A stretch of 10,414 bases of DNA, from NCBI GenBank assembly GCA_024276805.1, contig JAJRWJ010000235.1:1-10414 (forward strand), in the 5' to 3' direction. Below the pieces are notes generated by a model. The model was not told the origin of the DNA, did no database searches, and worked only from the letters and a program-made list of their open reading frames with translations. Below are positions 7,662 to 10,414 of this stretch, piece by piece (within the stretch, counting starts at the first letter, position 1; every line of letters starts with the position of its first letter). Origin of the DNA: Gammaproteobacteria bacterium. GTDB lineage: Bacteria > Pseudomonadota > Gammaproteobacteria > Methylococcales > Methylomonadaceae. Position numbers and translations under genes: made by a program.

Positions 7662-10414
7662 TCACAGACCCGGAGGAAGATCGGCTTCGACCCAAAGAGC
7701 TTCTCCGACAGAGGAGAAGAACTCTCCCTGTACGACATGGCCGATCAGAATCGAATGAAAATCCATGGCGATGCTGCCCAGGAATTCCGTCGAAGAAGTG
7801 ATCCTCAGTGTCAAGGGACCATTGCCGGTAGACACTGTCAATGTCGAGGTATCCGGGTTTTTGCTGATCACTTCGCCACTGAATTCCCCATCCGGAGAAC
7901 TGCCGATGGGTATCGTCGGAGGCGGTGGCGGCTCGGTGGGTGGGGGAGGGGGAACCGGGCAGGAGTAAACGGTACACTGCGGCGGGGCGTTGCTCACCGT
8001 CAGGGTAATATTTGCCGAGCTGCTGTTGCCGCTGGTGTCCACGGCCGTTGCAGTGATTTGCATGGCGCCATTGGCGATACTGGTCGTATCAAACGGCAGT
8101 GCAAACGGAGCGCTGGCATCCTGGCCGATCTCGGCTGTTCCAGCCGTGAAAATCACTTTGGCAATACCCACGTCATCCGTGGCGTCTGCGACAATATTGA
8201 TGGTCCCGGAAACGGTTGCGCCGTCCACAGGCGCGGAGATTGCCACCGTCGGGCTGATGGTGTCGGGCGGCGGCGCATGGGTGACATTGACGGTGATCTG
8301 GGCAGTCTGACTGTTGCCACTCGAGTCTACAGCGGTCACGGAGATTTGTTGCACCCCTTCTGGAAATAAAGCCGTATCCCAGGCTTGTGCATAGGGTGCA
8401 GTAAAATCCTGCCCCAGTTCTGTAGATCCCACCATGAAAACGACCGTATCGACGGCGACATTGTCGGTGGCGTCGGCGGCGATAGTGACCAGACCGGTGA
8501 CGGAGCTCCCGGCAGTGGGTGAGACGATGGAAACCACGGGATTGGTCGTATCCGGACCTGCGTCCATGACCATTGCCGATTTCGCTGTTTGCGCCTCACT
8601 GATGGCCAGCGCGATGGCATCGTCACGCTCGATTACAGTGGCCGCATTGGCGGCGGCATCGATGAATGACTGAGCCTGTTGCAGATGCGGTATGCCATCC
8701 TTCAGATGCAGTTCCGACTGATTGAGCACAGTCATGGCGTCATTCAGGTCGGCCTGGGCCAGAGCAAGCAGCTTTTGCGAGTCGGCCACAGTAGCTCTCA
8801 GGGTTGCACGATCCAGAAAATCCGTGACCGAGCGGATATTGTCCAGGGCATTGATCACCCGCAGAAACGCGGCCAGTGCATCGACTTCGACAGCCATTTC
8901 CTGGCCCCCTGAATCCTGGAGCATGAGCCGTTGCCCTTCAATGGAATTGGTAAATTCCGGGGAACCGTAGAACGCGATGGCTTCTTCCAGTGTCGCCGCG
9001 CCATTGTGATGAAAGTATGGCGCCGTATCCGCTGCTTCGATGATGGAAGCGGTGTTGAAGGTCGCATCGCCGAACCCCCCGGTACCGGTATTCAATTGCG
9101 TTCCAAAACCGTCATCCCGGGGTAAGGTCAGGCCGGCCGCGGCAGCGGGGTGTGGCATGTTTTCAATACCGGTATCGAAATTCTGATTGACTCCGGCGAC
9201 GGTCAATGCGCCACCATTGCGGTGGCAGATGTTGCATTTTCCGGCCTGCACCGTTTTATTTTGCGAATCCTCGGTAATGAACAGCAGTCTGCCTCGTTCG
9301 GCATTGACGTCCGTCAATTGCATGGTTTCGAAATTCATCTCTGCCTGGCGCCCCAGCGACAGAGTAAAGGCTTCGATGGCATCGAGTTCCGCATCGGTTG
9401 GCAGGCGGAAATCCTCTCCCGGTATGCGGTTGAGTGTTTTCGTGAAATGCTGTGTGACGGCGCCAATGGTGAATTCCCGCAAAGTGCCATTGCCCGGCGC
9501 GCCGTCGCCCGACCAGCCGGTCATCTCCAATGGTGGCTCGGTTGCCGCCGATTGTATCGACAGGGACATGCCCAGCATATGTGGAACGCTGCGCATGACG
9601 AATTTATTGGCAGGGTCTTCAAAACCGTCGACATTGGCCCGGATCAGACCATACTGGCGCATCAGCACAGGGTCTTCCAGATCCGTCAGATCGGCATTGA
9701 ATTCTGCGACGAACAAGGGATCGTCGGCAGGCAGCGTGGCGATAAAATCTGGATCGATGGTGAAATTGTTTTCTGCCCTGTGGCAAGTGCCGCAGGTGCG
9801 GCCATTGCCATCGAAGGTTTCATTGAAGAACAGATTTTCGCCTTCGGCAATCAAGGCGGCGAGATCCGGTGTTCCGCCGGCCAGCTGCGCATTGGCGGGA
9901 GCAATGAGAAATGCCAGAAATGCGGGTTCTGCAGCAGGGTGATTTGCTGATTCGGCCGAGGCGATTCGGTCGCGCTGCTCCTGAAAGTAGAGGCGTTGAA
10001 AGAGGCTGGGTGTTCCGGAGAGCAACAGCGAGCGCCTTGGGTCCTGCCCGGATCTGGCCACGACGATCCGCTCGAGCCGCAAACCATGCAGGTCCTGGTC
10101 CTGAAGCTGAACCGCCAATTTTGCATTGCCGTTTTCAGTGGCTTGCAGCGTGCCGAGACGGATCATGCGCCCGGAAGGGTCTGTCGGATCTGCGGCAGTA
10201 TTTTGTCCGTTGTCATGACCTATGCCAATCAACCAGACATCATGCCGCTGATCGTTGTCGAGGCCCTGAACCTGCACCAGCACCGATCCGGATGCAAGAT
10301 CGAGGCGGACCTTACCGACGGCCGTGCTGGATTCAGAGGAGACACCCTCGATATTATGCAGGCCAAGTAACAGGGAATGGTCGTTGCCAGAACGGGCGAA
10401 TTGTTTTTTCCACC
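7662..10414 (-). CDS. Di-heme c-type cytochrome (CcP/MauG class) with Ig-like repeats, N-terminus cut by window edge
   Basis: Probable exported redox protein. The frame is open from the right edge (first full codon at 10412) to TGA at 7664-7662, giving 916 residues. An internal Met at 10283 is not a credible start because similar sequence continues upstream. Domains in order: a beta-rich region (about 10320-10013) with LVQVQGL, DVWLIG, RLGTL and LLLSG, resembling the extracytoplasmic RskA-type fold; a hydrophobic FLAFLIAPANAQ (9920-9885); the di-heme peroxidase unit with CGTCH (9794-9780) and CNICH (9236-9222) and the conserved PYFHHNGAATLEEA; a helical stretch (about 8850-8560); two Ig-like repeats; a polyproline hinge with two Cys nearby; and a C-terminal DUF5666-like domain. 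Canonical peroxidases have PYMHDG, where Met is an axial heme ligand; here it is Phe. Heme binding is certain by motif, but peroxidase activity is not. A MauG-like or other oxidative role is possible. Confidence 0.92.
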   Translation of the reverse strand, partial: WKKQFARSGNDHSLLLGLHNIEGVSSESSTAVGKVRLDLASGSVLVQVQGLDNDQRHDVWLIGIGHDNGQNTAADPTDPSGRMIRLGTLQATENGNAKLAVQLQDQDLHGLRLERIVVARSGQDPRRSLLLSGTPSLFQRLYFQEQRDRIASAESANHPAAEPAFLAFLIAPANAQLAGGTPDLAALIAEGENLFFNETFDGNGRTCGTCHRAENNFTIDPDFIATLPADDPLFVAEFNADLTDLEDPVLMRQYGLIRANVDGFEDPANKFVMRSVPHMLGMSLSIQSAATEPPLEMTGWSGDGAPGNGTLREFTIGAVTQHFTKTLNRIPGEDFRLPTDAELDAIEAFTLSLGRQAEMNFETMQLTDVNAERGRLLFITEDSQNKTVQAGKCNICHRNGGALTVAGVNQNFDTGIENMPHPAAAAGLTLPRDDGFGTQLNTGTGGFGDATFNTASIIEAADTAPYFHHNGAATLEEAIAFYGSPEFTNSIEGQRLMLQDSGGQEMAVEVDALAAFLRVINALDNIRSVTDFLDRATLRATVADSQKLLALAQADLNDAMTVLNQSELHLKDGIPHLQQAQSFIDAAANAATVIERDDAIALAISEAQTAKSAMVMDAGPDTTNPVVSIVSPTAGSSVTGLVTIAADATDNVAVDTVVFMVGSTELGQDFTAPYAQAWDTALFPEGVQQISVTAVDSSGNSQTAQITVNVTHAPPPDTISPTVAISAPVDGATVSGTINIVADATDDVGIAKVIFTAGTAEIGQDASAPFALPFDTTSIANGAMQITATAVDTSGNSSSANITLTVSNAPPQCTVYSCPVPPPPPTEPPPPPTIPIGSSPDGEFSGEVISKNPDTSTLTVSTGNGPLTLRITSSTEFLGSIAMDFHSILIGHVVQGEFFSSVGEALWVEADLPPGL
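7905..7975 (-). other. Polyproline hinge in the di-heme protein
   Basis: Encodes YSCPVPPPPPTEPPPPPTIP, a rigid linker between the second Ig-like repeat and the DUF5666-like domain. A CTVYSC pair at its start could form a short disulfide loop in the periplasm. The G-rich plus strand here (GGGTGGGGGAGGGGG near 7938-7952) follows from the proline codons. Confidence 0.75.
7977..8552 (-). repeat. Two tandem Ig-like (Big_7-type) repeats inside the di-heme protein
   Basis: Two units of 96 residues each (8552-8265 and 8264-7977) align end to end. Each begins DTTNPVVSIVSP or DTISPTVAISAP, followed by ADATDNV or ADATDDV, then ELGQDFTAPY or EIGQDASAPF, and a closing TAVDSSGNS or TAVDTSGNS. These are the signatures of bacterial Ig-like domains of the Big_7 type, which act as spacers or binding modules in exported proteins. 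The DNA of the two copies has diverged, so this is an old duplication. Confidence 0.85.

Noticed and set aside
7938..7952. G-rich run that might form a G-quadruplex
   Set aside because: It is explained by proline codons of the hinge on the minus strand, so there is no reason to invoke a structural role.
9150..9950. Long plus-strand frames opposite the di-heme gene
   Set aside because: The minus strand carries both CXXCH motifs and the family-specific sequence; the plus-strand frames show no motif.

Overview
The window looks like ordinary chromosome from a gammaproteobacterium. The best evidence is a full-length Aas protein that follows the E. coli enzyme closely in length, domain order and motifs, together with a proteobacterial SbcC and a periplasmic-type di-heme cytochrome. 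No rRNA, tRNA, CRISPR array, prophage or insertion sequence was seen. The genus cannot be named from this sequence.

Layout from left to right. At 1-1139 (minus) is an MFS transporter of the UMF1/Atg22-like type, cut by the left edge and missing its C-terminus. A roughly 355-base gap (1140-1494) holds no convincing gene. At 1495-3645 (minus) is aas, a two-domain acyltransferase and acyl-ACP synthetase that re-acylates lysophospholipids. The gap at 3646-3996 separates aas from the divergent sbcC and carries an extended -10 promoter for aas. At 3997-7461 (plus) is sbcC, encoding the SMC-like ATPase subunit of the SbcCD nuclease, with all ATPase motifs and a central CPLC zinc hook. No sbcD lies beside it. 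At 7462-7661 there is a REP-like palindrome and a 12-bp-stem bidirectional terminator between convergent genes. At 7662-10414 (minus) is a large di-heme c-type cytochrome of the cytochrome c peroxidase/MauG class, cut by the right edge. It carries an N-terminal beta-rich domain, two Ig-like repeats, a polyproline hinge and a DUF5666-like C-terminus.

The genes do not form one pathway. The MFS gene and aas share a strand and could be functionally linked, in the way lplT and aas are linked in enterobacteria, but the gap between them is long and the transporter belongs to a different MFS family. The sbcC gene and the di-heme gene are single transcription units that converge on a shared terminator. 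The points most worth a second look are the domain architecture of the di-heme protein, the REP-like palindrome next to a palindrome-cleaving nuclease gene, sbcC without sbcD, and the pairing of aas with a non-LplT transporter. No clearly new multi-gene system is visible.
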